From Mogibacterium diversum_A (GTDB taxonomy: Bacteria; Bacillota; Clostridia; Peptostreptococcales; Anaerovoracaceae), in the NCBI RefSeq assembly GCF_938028775.1, contig NZ_CALIZG010000018.1, forward strand, positions 62,001 to 126,000: 64,000 nt of DNA, in the 5' to 3' direction. The position numbers and the translations under genes are program-made. Of this stretch, positions 32,729 through 42,533 are shown piece by piece (position 1 is the first letter of the stretch; every line of letters starts with the position of its first letter). Below the pieces are notes generated by a model. It searched no databases. It was not told the origin of the DNA and was given only the letters and a program-made list of their open reading frames with translations.

Positions 32729-34177
32729 ATGAGTGACGTAAGCAAGCTAGCACCACAGGAAGTGTTTAGATATTTCAAGGAAATCAGTGATGTTCCTCGT
32801 GCATCAGCGCACACAGAGAAGATTAGCGCATACCTCGTTAATTTTGCTAAGGAACACAGTCTGGAATACTATCAGGACGAATCTGGGAATGTGATTATCT
32901 GGAAGGATGGAACTCCTGGGTATGAAAACTCTGACACGGTTATGATTCAGGGTCACATGGATATCGTTGCAGAGAAGACCGAGGACAGCACTCATGATTT
33001 CCAGAATGATCCATTAGAGCTAATTGTTGATGGTGATACTCTAACTGCTAACAAGACTACGCTTGGAGCTGATGACGGGGCTGCTATTGCAATGGGACTC
33101 GCTCTCCTTGATTCGACAGATATACCTCATCCACCACTAGAATTCATCGCTACTGTTGATGAAGAGATAGGTATGCTAGGTGCGTACGCGCTGGATGGAT
33201 CGAAGATTAGATCTCGTAAGGTAATTAACATTGACTCTGAGGAAGAAGGTATAATCACTGTTGGATGTGCAGGTGCAGTGGATATCTTTACAAGTTTCCC
33301 TGCGGATAAAAAGCTTGTTAATGGCGTTAAGTACAAGTATGTAGTTGATGGACTCCTTGCAGGTCACTCTGGACTAGACATTCATCAGGAACGTGCTAAT
33401 GCTGGTCAGATTGTCGCTAGATTATTCCTCGACGCTAGAGAGAAGGCTGAACTTAACATCGTATCAATCAATGGCGGAAGAGCTACTAACGTAATCCTCG
33501 GAAAGGTAGAGGGTGAAGTAATAGTTGCTACATCGGATGCTAAAGCATTTGAAGAAAGCATTGAAGCATCTACTGAGGAAATTAAGGCTGAATACCGCAC
33601 CTCGGACCCAGGAATCACTGTATCTATAGAGGCTATAGGTGAAGCGTCGGAAGAGGCTGTAGATACTGTATGCCAGGATAATTTCTTTAAGTTCTTAGTT
33701 GCTTGTCCGACAGGAGTGGAACACTATAGTGTAGAGCTCAAGGGACTTGTTGAGACATCTCACTCAATCGGTATCGTAAAGCTTGAGGACGGCAGATTAA
33801 TCACTAAGTCTATGTCACGTTCAAGCGTGAACTCGCGAAATAGATTGCTCGCAAGAAAGATTGGAATCCTTGCAGAAGCTCTTGGAGCAGAGGTTGAACA
33901 TGGTAGCTCGTACGGAGCATGGGAATTCAACAATAAATCAGATCTCCTAGATGTGTGCATAGCTGCATATAAGGAGCAGTATGGTGAAGAGCCAGTGGTA
34001 AGCGCAATGCACGCTGGAATTGAGTGCGGAATCTGGGCTGAAAAGGTAGGAAAGGTCGATGCTGTTTCTATCGGTCCAGACATGACAGGCGTACACTCGG
34101 TGAATGAGGAACTTTCAATCCCTTCGACAGAGAGAACTTGGCAGTATCTAAAGCTAATCCTATCTCACTGCAAGTAA
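32729..34177 (+). CDS. pepD: Cytosolic beta-Ala-His/Xaa-His dipeptidase (M20 family, PepD)
   Basis: A 482-residue dizinc aminopeptidase of the M20C group, normal length for PepD. Zinc-binding motifs in order: QGHMDIVAE (metal His and Asp), TLGADDGAAIAMG (bridging Asp), DEEIGMLGA (catalytic Glu and metal Glu), INIDSEEEG (metal Asp) and a C-terminal SIGPDMTGVHSVNE. It hydrolyses a wide range of dipeptides in the cytosol, which suits an amino-acid-using anaerobe. The ATG at 32729 is chosen because GGAGG lies before it; a longer frame starts in the promoter area. Confidence 0.95.
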   Translation: MSDVSKLAPQEVFRYFKEISDVPRASAHTEKISAYLVNFAKEHSLEYYQDESGNVIIWKDGTPGYENSDTVMIQGHMDIVAEKTEDSTHDFQNDPLELIVDGDTLTANKTTLGADDGAAIAMGLALLDSTDIPHPPLEFIATVDEEIGMLGAYALDGSKIRSRKVINIDSEEEGIITVGCAGAVDIFTSFPADKKLVNGVKYKYVVDGLLAGHSGLDIHQERANAGQIVARLFLDAREKAELNIVSINGGRATNVILGKVEGEVIVATSDAKAFEESIEASTEEIKAEYRTSDPGITVSIEAIGEASEEAVDTVCQDNFFKFLVACPTGVEHYSVELKGLVETSHSIGIVKLEDGRLITKSMSRSSVNSRNRLLARKIGILAEALGAEVEHGSSYGAWEFNNKSDLLDVCIAAYKEQYGEEPVVSAMHAGIECGIWAEKVGKVDAVSIGPDMTGVHSVNEELSIPSTERTWQYLKLILSHCK

Positions 34178-34245
34178 TTGCTAGGGGATAATTGAATTAA
34201 AAAGCCGTATTGAATCGTTAAATAAATAGTGATATATTAATAAAG

Positions 34246-34278
34246 ACAGGAATAGTTGCATGATTATTCCTGTTTTTT
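34246..34278 (+). terminator. Terminator after pepD
   Basis: ACAGGAATA / TATTCCTGT, followed by TTTTT. Confidence 0.92.
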
Positions 34279-34358
34279 AAACCAGCTGAGTTAGATGAAC
34301 CTAACTCGCGCTTATCAAATAATGCTCACTAATTAATGAGGAAAGCAGAGGATAGAAC

Positions 34359-35057
34359 ATGTATCTTAAGATTGACAACATTAAGAAAAGCTATGGCACA
34401 GGGGACAGCCGTGTAGATGTTCTAAAAGGGATAAATTGTGGCGTTAATAAGGGAGAAATATGTGTACTTTTAGGTCCGTCAGGGTCTGGAAAGTCGACAC
34501 TACTAAACATACTCGGCGGCATCGATAAGGCTGACAGCGGGTCTGTTACAATCGGGGAAGATAAAATCGAAAACTTTAATGATAAACAGCTCTCTCAATA
34601 TAGGCGCAAACATCTCGGCTATATATTCCAGTCATATAACCTTGTTCCTAATTTAACTGTGAGAGAAAATATTGAAGTAGGAGCGTATCTCAGTGACAAA
34701 CCGCTTCCTATAGATGAATTGATTGAGCTGCTTGGCCTTGAAGCACATAAGAACAAGAAACCGAACCAGCTCTCAGGAGGTCAGCAGCAGCGCACCTCCA
34801 TAGGCAGAGCTATTGTAAAAAATCCAGATTTATTGCTCTGCGATGAACCTACAGGTGCACTTGATTACAATACCTCTAAGGAGATACTTAAGCTCATTGA
34901 AGATATTAACAACAAGTATGGTAGCACTATAGTTATAGTTACACATAATGTCGCAATCAGCCAGATGGCCCATCAAGTCATTAATCTCCACGACGGTCGG
35001 ATCAGAAGCGATGAGAAGAACAATAACAGGCTAGCTGCAGAACTTATAGAATGGTAG
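34359..35057 (+). CDS. ABC transporter ATP-binding protein (MacB/LolD type)
   Basis: A 232-residue ATPase that drives an FtsX-type permease. Walker A GPSGSGKST, Q-loop in FQSYNLVPNLTVREN, signature LSGGQQQRTSIGRA, Walker B LLLCDEPTGALD and switch His in VVTHNVAIS. The DEPTGALD form and the Asn-Leu-Val-Pro stretch are typical of the MacB/LolD/SalX group. Such pairs export peptides or lipoproteins or confer resistance to cell-envelope agents. Start is ATG with a weak GAGG upstream. The permease gene overlaps or directly abuts it. Confidence 0.93.
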   Translation: MYLKIDNIKKSYGTGDSRVDVLKGINCGVNKGEICVLLGPSGSGKSTLLNILGGIDKADSGSVTIGEDKIENFNDKQLSQYRRKHLGYIFQSYNLVPNLTVRENIEVGAYLSDKPLPIDELIELLGLEAHKNKKPNQLSGGQQQRTSIGRAIVKNPDLLLCDEPTGALDYNTSKEILKLIEDINNKYGSTIVIVTHNVAISQMAHQVINLHDGRIRSDEKNNNRLAAELIEW

Positions 35058-35065
35058 GTGCGGCT

Positions 35066-37402
35066 ATGAAGAACCCAATTTACAAGAGAGTCTTTAGAGA
35101 ACTTTGGGCCGAGAAGGCAAAGTATTTAGTGCTGTTTCTTTTTCTTGTGTTCTCTATCGGTTTCACGAGCGGATATCTTGTTGCCGATGGTAGCATGATA
35201 CGCACATACAACAAGAGCTTCGACAAATACGCTGTTGAAAACGGGCATTTTAATATCGCTATGAAGCCAGGTTCAGACTTTAACAAGATAATTAATAATC
35301 TTGAACAGAATCAAAAAATCACTGTACAGGAACAGTTCTACAAAGAACAGGAAGTGACAGCAGGAAGGCACAAGGGAGATACATTCCGAATTTATAAGGA
35401 CAGGAAAACTCTAAACAAGATATCTGTTTTATCGGGACACCTACCTAAACACGATAATGAAATTGCTATAGATCGTTTGTATGCCGAGAATAACGATATT
35501 AAAATCGGTGATGCAATATACGTTAACGGGCGAAAATTCAAGGTTTCTGGCCTCAGCGCATTTTCCGACTACAGTGCGATGTTCAGGAACAATGCGGATA
35601 TGATGTTTGATGCGCAGAACTTTTCCGTCGTAGTTGTAACAGGCAAAGCTTGGGATAAACTCGGAGATAATGGAATCTTCTATTCTTATGCGTGGAGAAA
35701 TAAAAATCAAAAGCTGTCTGAAAAAGCGCAAAAGGACAAAGCCGTAGATGTAAAGAACGAACTTCTGGACGAGCATGTAATGCTGACAGATATAGTCGCT
35801 AGACCGGATAATAATGCGATTATGTTTACTGGAAATGACTTTGGAAACGATATGGCAAGCATGCAGATGATGCTTTATATAATAATGGCTGTTATAGCAT
35901 TCATTTTCGCAATTAGCGCTAGAAATGGGATTGAGAAGGAATCAAAAACTATTGGTACGCTAAGAGCTACCGGCTACAAGAGGAGAGAGCTTCTGTCGTA
36001 CTATTTAATGCTGCCGATGATAGTATCCCTGGTGGCTGCGGTCACTGGAAATATCCTCGGATATTCATATCTAAAGGGAATTATCGCAAAAGCATATTAT
36101 CATAGTTATTCGCTCCCGATGTATACGACTTATTGGAATAGTGAAGCGTTCATCAAGACAACTCTCGTTCCAATAGTGATAGTATTTATCGTAAACGTCG
36201 TTGTACTGACACTAGCTCTTAGAACAGAGCCTCTGCAGCTACTGCGAGGTGAAGTGAAGAGCAAGGTGGGTACCAGAAATCCGGTGCAATTACCGAACTG
36301 GAAGTTTATCTCAAGGTTTAGAGCGCGAATTATTCTTCATAACATAGGTGCATATATCACACTCGCGATAGGAATATTGATGGCGAGCATATTGATGATA
36401 TATGGAACTATGTTCGGTCCGATGCTGACTCACTTTAAAACGGATGTGCAGAAAAGTCAGATTGCTAAGTATCAGTACGTTCTTAAAGCTCCATTCGATG
36501 TTAAGTACGATAAGGCGGAGAAATACGCATACTCTACGCTTAAAAACAATAGAGATGAAGATGTGTCGATATATGGAATCGAAGATAACTCAAGATATTT
36601 TAAGGGAAAGCTAGTAAACATAGATACTAATAAAGTTGATACTGCTGATTCAACAAGTTCCAAAGCAAAGTACAATCGCGGAAAGAAGGAAATAGAAGTA
36701 CTCGCAGCAAGCGGATATATGGAGAAATACAGACTAAAAGATGGGGCCAAGATTAAGCTTCATGATAAGTTTGGGGATGGCAAATACACATTCGTACTGA
36801 AGAGGACATATAAATACCCTTCGTCACTGACACTCTTTATGCCTATAGGCGCATATAATAAAGTATTTGGAAAGGATGCAGGGAATTACACGGGCTACTT
36901 CGCAGATAAGAAGCTGGATGAGATAAATAAGGATTACATTGCATCGATTATTACGAAGCAAGATCTCACCCTTGCTGCCAACCAGCTAGAGTCATCTATG
37001 GGTGAAATCTTCAAGATGTTCGGTGCGTTTGCCTGCACACTATATTTGCTATTTCTTTATTTACTTGCCAGATCAACAATCGAGAAGAGCGTTAATTCAA
37101 TCTCGCTCGTCAAGATACTTGGCTACTCGGACGGTGAAATAGGAAAATTGTACAATTATGCAACAGGGATTGTGGCGATATCCTCGCTGGTGATTTCAGC
37201 ATTCTTAGGAGAGCGAATCATTAGAGAACTGTTTTATTACATGATGCTTGGGTATAGTGGATGCCTCGAATATTACATAGAACCAAAGGTTTATATTGAA
37301 TTTCTCGCTATTGGTATAATTGGGTATCTCTTGATATCAAATGTGTTAATGCGTCAGATTAAGAAAATTCCAATGGCGATTGCTCTAAAGCAAGCGGAAT
37401 AA
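35066..37402 (+). CDS. FtsX-like ABC transporter permease
   Basis: A 778-residue permease (783 if the ATG at 35051 is used; the ATG at 35066 has the better ribosome site). One N-terminal transmembrane segment is followed by a large extracytoplasmic domain (about 45-260) and three more segments around 270-400 forming the first FtsX domain. A second extracytoplasmic domain comes next, and three final helices with a TIEKSVNSISLVKILGYSD coupling helix. The layout is that of MacB/BceB-like exporters with two FtsX halves. No sensor kinase is adjacent, so substrate and induction are unknown. Confidence 0.88.
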   Translation: MKNPIYKRVFRELWAEKAKYLVLFLFLVFSIGFTSGYLVADGSMIRTYNKSFDKYAVENGHFNIAMKPGSDFNKIINNLEQNQKITVQEQFYKEQEVTAGRHKGDTFRIYKDRKTLNKISVLSGHLPKHDNEIAIDRLYAENNDIKIGDAIYVNGRKFKVSGLSAFSDYSAMFRNNADMMFDAQNFSVVVVTGKAWDKLGDNGIFYSYAWRNKNQKLSEKAQKDKAVDVKNELLDEHVMLTDIVARPDNNAIMFTGNDFGNDMASMQMMLYIIMAVIAFIFAISARNGIEKESKTIGTLRATGYKRRELLSYYLMLPMIVSLVAAVTGNILGYSYLKGIIAKAYYHSYSLPMYTTYWNSEAFIKTTLVPIVIVFIVNVVVLTLALRTEPLQLLRGEVKSKVGTRNPVQLPNWKFISRFRARIILHNIGAYITLAIGILMASILMIYGTMFGPMLTHFKTDVQKSQIAKYQYVLKAPFDVKYDKAEKYAYSTLKNNRDEDVSIYGIEDNSRYFKGKLVNIDTNKVDTADSTSSKAKYNRGKKEIEVLAASGYMEKYRLKDGAKIKLHDKFGDGKYTFVLKRTYKYPSSLTLFMPIGAYNKVFGKDAGNYTGYFADKKLDEINKDYIASIITKQDLTLAANQLESSMGEIFKMFGAFACTLYLLFLYLLARSTIEKSVNSISLVKILGYSDGEIGKLYNYATGIVAISSLVISAFLGERIIRELFYYMMLGYSGCLEYYIEPKVYIEFLAIGIIGYLLISNVLMRQIKKIPMAIALKQAE

Positions 37403-37444
37403 CGCTATATACCTTATACAAATAACTAGCCTCATTAGTGCATA

Positions 37445-37496
37445 GGAAAAGCCGTACATCAATTGAAATTTCAGTTGACGTATCGGCTTTTCTGCT
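37445..37496 (+). terminator. Terminator between convergent genes
   Basis: GAAAAGCCGTAC pairs with GTATCGGCTTTTC (one bulge) and the stem continues inward (TCAA / TTGA). T-runs on both sides make it bidirectional. Confidence 0.85.
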
Positions 37497-37576
37497 ATGT
37501 TATAAAATTTTAGATAGCATTATTAAAAGTCAAAATTTTCATAAAAGCACTTTATTTTCGAACGAGGTCCATAATA

Positions 37577-38059
37577 TCAATACTCTATAATAGTTGCTGC
37601 GAGCTTTTTCTCCTCAGAAATTATCAAAGCACAAGAACTCTTACTTCCGCCCCTAGGGTTAGTGAGGCTGCCGGGATTGATAAACCTTATACCAGAAGAA
37701 ACTTCGTTTACAGGAACGTGCGTGTGACCGAAGCAGACAGCTACACATTTATGCTGCATGGCGAGATACTTTAGGTTCATGAGCGAAAATTTTACATTTT
37801 CCATATGACCATGAGTGATCATGATTTTACCAGCAGGACTATCGATAATCTCGAAATTCTCTTTGTTACAGCCATCGCAGTTGCCCGGCACAGAGCTAAC
37901 AGGGATGCCAGTTTGAGCTTCAATCTCATGGGCATCCTTAATGAAATCACCGCAGTGGATGATGCGGTCTATTATGCAAATCGAAGTCGATATGCGCTCG
38001 TACATCTCGAGTGCGCGGTCTAACTCGCCATGTGTATCACTTAAAACTAAAATATTCAT
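37577..38059 (-). CDS. YfcE/MJ0936-family metallophosphoesterase
   Basis: A 160-residue phosphodiesterase of the small calcineurin-like group. Motifs in order: VLSDTHGE (metal Asp and His), IHCGDF (bridging Asp), PGNCDG (metal Asn, normally GNCD), MITHGHMENV and FGHTHVPV. It probably cleaves small phosphodiesters; the natural substrate of the family is not settled. A start at 38059 gives the family N-terminus; a GTG at 38077 is possible. It is divergent to the hydrolase gene. No clear ribosome site is seen, so the message may be leaderless. Confidence 0.88.
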   Translation of the reverse strand: MNILVLSDTHGELDRALEMYERISTSICIIDRIIHCGDFIKDAHEIEAQTGIPVSSVPGNCDGCNKENFEIIDSPAGKIMITHGHMENVKFSLMNLKYLAMQHKCVAVCFGHTHVPVNEVSSGIRFINPGSLTNPRGGSKSSCALIISEEKKLAATIIEY

Positions 38060-38155
38060 AGTAATATTGTAATACACTAGATATATCTCATATACTTGTT
38101 TTGAATGTCATCAGGAATTAAAATATATGGTAATAAAGCTTATTGGAGGAATATC

Positions 38156-38920
38156 GTGATTACACGTGGAGTTACGATTAGAGAGGGATCGCTCGCAATA
38201 CACGGAAGGTGGTATATGGATGGGCGCGAGGAGAAGCAACCTACCATCATAATTTGCCATGAGTTCGGAACAAATATGAGGTTTACAAGCAGGTATGCTC
38301 AGATGCTGTGCAAGCAAGGGTATGCCGTATTTATATTTGATTTCTGTGGATCTGAAAGCGGGACTAGTAGAGGCAGAAAGTCGACTGAAATGAGCGTAAC
38401 GACTGAGGTGATTGACCTCCTCGTGGTGCTTGACTATGTGCAAGACCGTCCATTTGTGAATAAGAATGCTGTATTTCTCATGGGCTGCTCGCAGGGTGGG
38501 CTCGTCGCTTCACTTGCTGCCGAGAAGCGAAAGAATGAAGTTAAGAAGCTCGTACTTTATTATCCCGCATTGTCCATACCGGATGATGCTCGTAAAGGCT
38601 CTATGCTAGGGGCGGAGTTTAGCGGGGAGGAAATTCCTGATAGCTTTAAAGTTATGAACGATAAGTTTAGAGTTGGTAAAAGATATGTTGCTGATGCTAT
38701 TGTGCTCAGCGAGTGGCGCGAAATGATGCGGTACAAGAATCCTGTGCTCATAGTACATGGAACGGATGATGAGCTTGTGGATATCGATTACGCACGTAAG
38801 GCTGCAAAGATATTCCCAAATGCTAAGCTCGTAGAAATCAAAGGCGGTAAACACTTATTTCCGTCACTTGAGGAAAGAAAAATTGCTGTTGCCGAGACGA
38901 TAAGATTCCTTTGGGAGTAG
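38156..38920 (+). CDS. Alpha/beta hydrolase
   Basis: A 254-residue serine hydrolase. The nucleophile elbow GCSQGG is near residue 112; the oxyanion strand IIICHEFGTN and the C-terminal acid/His pair (GTDDELVD, GGKHLFPS) are present. The S9-type IVHGTDDE and compact size resemble feruloyl-esterase or acyl-peptidase-like lipases. The start GTG at 38156 follows TTGGAGGA; the longer frame beginning at 38105 lies over the promoter area and has no ribosome site. The substrate is unknown. Confidence 0.85.
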   Translation: MITRGVTIREGSLAIHGRWYMDGREEKQPTIIICHEFGTNMRFTSRYAQMLCKQGYAVFIFDFCGSESGTSRGRKSTEMSVTTEVIDLLVVLDYVQDRPFVNKNAVFLMGCSQGGLVASLAAEKRKNEVKKLVLYYPALSIPDDARKGSMLGAEFSGEEIPDSFKVMNDKFRVGKRYVADAIVLSEWREMMRYKNPVLIVHGTDDELVDIDYARKAAKIFPNAKLVEIKGGKHLFPSLEERKIAVAETIRFLWE

Positions 38921-38994
38921 CGAGACGCGTCAAATGGTGATACAATCTATAGGTACAGATTTTTAAGCTGTTTAAAACGCTAGGAGGAAGCAAA

Positions 38995-39864
38995 ATGCAA
39001 GAGTTTAAACCTTTTAAGGCTGGTAAGGTAAGAGAGATTTACGATAATGGTGACAACCTAATCATGGTTGCTACAGATAGAATTTCAGCATTTGATCACA
39101 TTCTTAAGAATGATATAGTTGACAAGGGTGCAATTCTCACACAGATTTCTAAGTTCTGGTTTGATCTGACTGAGGATATTGTTCCAAATCACTTGATTTC
39201 GGTTGATAATGATGACATGCCGGAGTTCTTCAGAAGCGAGAAGTTTGCTCGTCGATGCACTATGTGCCGTAAGCTAGATATGCTACCTTTAGAGTGCATC
39301 GTTAGAGGGTACATTACCGGTAGTGGATGGGCTAGCTATCAGAAGACCGGTGAGGTTTGCGGAATCAAATTACCGGAAGGGCTTAGAGAGTCTGAGAAAC
39401 TTCCTGAGGCTATTTATACACCTAGTACAAAGGCGGAGATAGGCGATCACGATGAGAATATCTCATATGAAAAGAGCGTTGAAGTTTTAGAGAAATCATA
39501 CCCTGGAAGAGGTGAAGAGCTAGCTCAGAAGGCGAAGGAGCTAACACTCGCTGTATATAAGAAGTGTGCAGATTATGCGCTCGAGAGAGGTATTATAATC
39601 GCCGATACTAAGTTTGAATTCGGACTCGATGAAGAGGGTAATGTTGTACTTGCTGATGAGGTTCTTACACCTGACAGCTCAAGATTTTGGCCGGTAGAGG
39701 GATATGAAGTAGGTAAGTCACAGCCTTCTTATGATAAGCAGTTTGTAAGGGATTGGCTGAAGGCAAATCCTGATAGCGATTATAAGCTTCCTGACGATGT
39801 AATCGATAAGACAATCGAGAAGTATAAGGAAGCATATAAGCTTTTGACAGGTAAGGACTTCTAG
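38995..39864 (+). CDS. purC: Phosphoribosylaminoimidazole-succinocarboxamide synthase
   Basis: A 289-residue SAICAR synthetase of the long form. Motifs: GKVREIYDNGDNLIMVATDRISAFD at the start, LECIVRGYITGSGW in the middle, and the signature TKFEFGLDEEG with LADEVLTPDSSRFW. It joins aspartate to CAIR in purine synthesis. It stands alone rather than in a pur operon. AGGAGGAAG precedes the ATG. Confidence 0.96.
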   Translation: MQEFKPFKAGKVREIYDNGDNLIMVATDRISAFDHILKNDIVDKGAILTQISKFWFDLTEDIVPNHLISVDNDDMPEFFRSEKFARRCTMCRKLDMLPLECIVRGYITGSGWASYQKTGEVCGIKLPEGLRESEKLPEAIYTPSTKAEIGDHDENISYEKSVEVLEKSYPGRGEELAQKAKELTLAVYKKCADYALERGIIIADTKFEFGLDEEGNVVLADEVLTPDSSRFWPVEGYEVGKSQPSYDKQFVRDWLKANPDSDYKLPDDVIDKTIEKYKEAYKLLTGKDF

Positions 39865-39872
39865 GCTGTTGC

Positions 39873-39914
39873 AATATGATTTTCTATGGGAGCCGTGATT
39901 ACGGCTCTCATATT
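39873..39914 (+). other. Structured leader in front of mntP
   Basis: Two stacked helices, GAGCCGT / ACGGCTC with a GATT loop and AATATGA / TCATATT outside it, with a ten-base asymmetric internal loop on the 5' side. The first helix begins 24 bases after the purC stop; no T-run follows. Confidence 0.55.
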
Positions 39915-39927
39915 ATGTGGGACAATT

Positions 39928-40593
39928 ATGAACTTGATTTTTATTATTGCTAGCATACTTCTAGGTGTTGGTCTTGCGATGGATGCATTTGCGATATCAA
40001 TCGCCAATGGCATAAGTAGACCAGATGCTGAGTGTAGATATGTAATGAAAGTTACAGCGGTATATGCATTCTTTCAATTTGCAATGCCAATGATAGGGTG
40101 GGTTATGGTGCACGAAGCGGCAAAGGCTCTTGGCGTTTTCAACAAACTCGTTCCATGGATTGCTTTGGTATCGTTAGCCTTTCTTGGTGGTCGCATGATC
40201 CTCGAAGGCGTTAGATGCGGAAAATCAAGAGCAAAAGTCTGTAGTGATAGTGGAATGGTGAAGGCTAGTGATACAGAGGTCTGTAGAATGAGTGAACTTT
40301 CAGAAGTAAGTGAAACTAATCCAGCCAATCTTACAGGCATGACTCTGTTTATGCAGGGAGTTGCGACCTCTATTGATGCTTTATCGGTGGGATTTACTAT
40401 TTCTAGCTATGATGCAGAAGCCGCCATAGTCTGTTCGAGTATCATTGCAGCAGTCACGTGGATTATGTGCTTTATTGGCATGCGTATAGGTGCGAAGGTC
40501 GGTGAATTGTTTTCTGCTCATGCTGCAATTGTTGGGGGTGTAATTCTTGTAATTATTGGCATAGAAGTGTTTGCAAAAGATGTATTACTGTAA
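39928..40593 (+). CDS. mntP: Manganese efflux pump MntP
   Basis: A 221-residue membrane protein with six predicted helices. It has two copies of the MntP core: LLGVGLAMDAFAISIANG near the N-terminus and MQGVATSIDALSVGFTI after a central cytosolic loop. The paired AMDAF and SIDAL motifs carry the conserved Asp residues. The central loop (about 100-135) is longer than usual. It exports manganese and protects against excess metal. Start is the ATG at 39928, where the protein fits the family; an upstream ATG lies in the hairpin leader. Confidence 0.9.
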   Translation: MNLIFIIASILLGVGLAMDAFAISIANGISRPDAECRYVMKVTAVYAFFQFAMPMIGWVMVHEAAKALGVFNKLVPWIALVSLAFLGGRMILEGVRCGKSRAKVCSDSGMVKASDTEVCRMSELSEVSETNPANLTGMTLFMQGVATSIDALSVGFTISSYDAEAAIVCSSIIAAVTWIMCFIGMRIGAKVGELFSAHAAIVGGVILVIIGIEVFAKDVLL

Positions 40594-40657
40594 TAGAATT
40601 ACACTGCATGGGTATTACATTCTAAAGACGAAATATTTAATGTAAGGAGATATCAGA

Positions 40658-42523
40658 TTGGAGATTTTCTTTAAAATCGTGAGTCTGCTCGGCGGACTAG
40701 CAATGTTCCTATATGGAATGCGCATCATGGGTGACGGCCTTAAGTCAACATCTGGAGGTGCAATGAAGGCTGCTCTTGCAAGGGTTACGGATAAGCCTTT
40801 TAAAGGTTTTTTACTTGGGCTTATAGTAACGTGTATGATTCAGAGCTCAACGGCAGCCATCGTACTCACTGTGGGTCTTGTTGGAGCCGGATTCCTGACA
40901 TTCAGACAGTCAATCGGAATCGTGCTTGGTGCCAACGTAGGAACTACGATTACAGCACAGATTATCAGATTGATGGACGTAAAAGCAGGGTCTACAAGTT
41001 TCCTGTCTTTCTTCAAATCAGACAACTTAGCGCCTATGGCACTTGTTATAGGTATTATTCTGATAATGTTTGTAAGCTCGAGAGCTGCACATACCGTGGG
41101 AACAATCCTGATGGGATTCGGAACACTTTTCGTGGGGCTTATGAACATGAGCGCAGCAGTTTCTCACATGGGTGATACTCTCAGCAGACTGCTCGTTTCT
41201 TTTGAAGGGAACCCGGTGCTAGGATTTTTCTCTGGTGTATTCGTTACAGGAATCATCCAGAGTTCATCGGCCGTAGTCGGAATACTGCAGTCAATTGCAA
41301 GTACTATAGGAATTAAATTCTGCGGAGTATTCGCAGTAATCATCGGTATAGATATTGGTGACTGCTTGACCACATATCTGGTATGCCGAATAGGTGCAAA
41401 GCCTGAGCAGATAAGGACTGCACTCGTACATATTCTTTATAATTTTACAGCATCTACACTTCTATTTATAGCCGTAGGTGTGCTTAGAGGTACAGGTGTT
41501 ATCGATGATCATATATGGTATATGACGCTCCGCGCAGGTGGTGTTGCTAATGTTCACGGACTATTTAAGTTAATACCAGCGCTATTATTGCTTCCTTGTG
41601 CTGGGATTTTTGCAAAGGTTGCAGAGAGGCTCGTTCCAGACCAGCCAGAGGATCCAGAGGATACGATGATCAAAGAGAGTATAAAGCAGCTTGACCTCAG
41701 ACTCATCAACAATCCTCGTATCGCACTTGGAGAGACACACTCGATGACGAGCAACATGTTCGAGGTTGCGCTCCACAATTATACAGCTTGTATACAGCAG
41801 ATGTATGAGTATGATCCAAAGCGTAACGAACGTATGAATCAGCGAGAAGATATGATTGACAAGATGACAGACGTTGCTGATAAGTATGTAGTCGAGATTT
41901 CACCGCATATCACATTGGATTATGATGACAGATTCCAGAGTTTCCTCATGAAAGGATTAGTAAGCATTGAAAGAATCGGCGATCTGGCAATTAACATCAT
42001 GGACGCTATTAAGAATATGAGGGAAGAAGATGTTGAATTCTCAAGGGCTGCTATGGCTGAACTAAGGGTACTGCTGACGGCCGTAAACGATATACTCGAA
42101 CTGACGGCTGATGCGTATAAGGAGAGTAGCTACGAAAAGGCTCAGAGGATTGAGCCTCTTGAGGAAGTTATAGACGAGCTTGTGGATGAAGTTAGACGTA
42201 GACACATGTGGAGAATGAAGCACAATCTGTGCGATGTAGTTAAGGGCATAAGTTTCCAGAATATCTTACAGAACCTTGAACGTATCTCCGATCAGTGCTC
42301 CGACCTTGGTGTTAATATACTTGGTATCGAAGATGATAATATCTATGGAAATGAGCACCAGTACTTACGTGATATTCATCACTCTGACGATGATCTATAT
42401 AATCAGCTATTTGAAAGATTTAAGGCTAAGTATATGGGCGTGCTTGACTCGATGTCAGCAGACTCTACAGAGCATGATGATTCGGATGTGGAGAGACAGC
42501 TTCAGGTCGATGTTGTAAATTAA
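40658..42523 (+). CDS. Na/Pi cotransporter family protein with PhoU-like domain
   Basis: A 621-residue membrane protein. N-terminal half: two Na/Pi cotransporter repeats, each with a QSSTA or QSSSAVVG motif (IQSSTAAIVLTVGLVGAG; IIQSSSAVVGILQSI), with about eight membrane segments. Residues from about 330 on form a soluble helical PhoU-like domain. This is the bacterial NptA/YjbB type, which takes up or exports phosphate with sodium. Start is TTG, supported by AAGGAGA eight bases before. It ends 10 bases before the galactokinase-like gene, so the two are probably cotranscribed. Confidence 0.93.
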   Translation: MEIFFKIVSLLGGLAMFLYGMRIMGDGLKSTSGGAMKAALARVTDKPFKGFLLGLIVTCMIQSSTAAIVLTVGLVGAGFLTFRQSIGIVLGANVGTTITAQIIRLMDVKAGSTSFLSFFKSDNLAPMALVIGIILIMFVSSRAAHTVGTILMGFGTLFVGLMNMSAAVSHMGDTLSRLLVSFEGNPVLGFFSGVFVTGIIQSSSAVVGILQSIASTIGIKFCGVFAVIIGIDIGDCLTTYLVCRIGAKPEQIRTALVHILYNFTASTLLFIAVGVLRGTGVIDDHIWYMTLRAGGVANVHGLFKLIPALLLLPCAGIFAKVAERLVPDQPEDPEDTMIKESIKQLDLRLINNPRIALGETHSMTSNMFEVALHNYTACIQQMYEYDPKRNERMNQREDMIDKMTDVADKYVVEISPHITLDYDDRFQSFLMKGLVSIERIGDLAINIMDAIKNMREEDVEFSRAAMAELRVLLTAVNDILELTADAYKESSYEKAQRIEPLEEVIDELVDEVRRRHMWRMKHNLCDVVKGISFQNILQNLERISDQCSDLGVNILGIEDDNIYGNEHQYLRDIHHSDDDLYNQLFERFKAKYMGVLDSMSADSTEHDDSDVERQLQVDVVN

Positions 42524-42533
42524 TAAAGCGTGT

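Noticed and set aside
39865..39927. yybP-ykoY manganese riboswitch before mntP
   Set aside because: A structured leader is present but only about 45 bases long and without the conserved loop sequences I know from that family.
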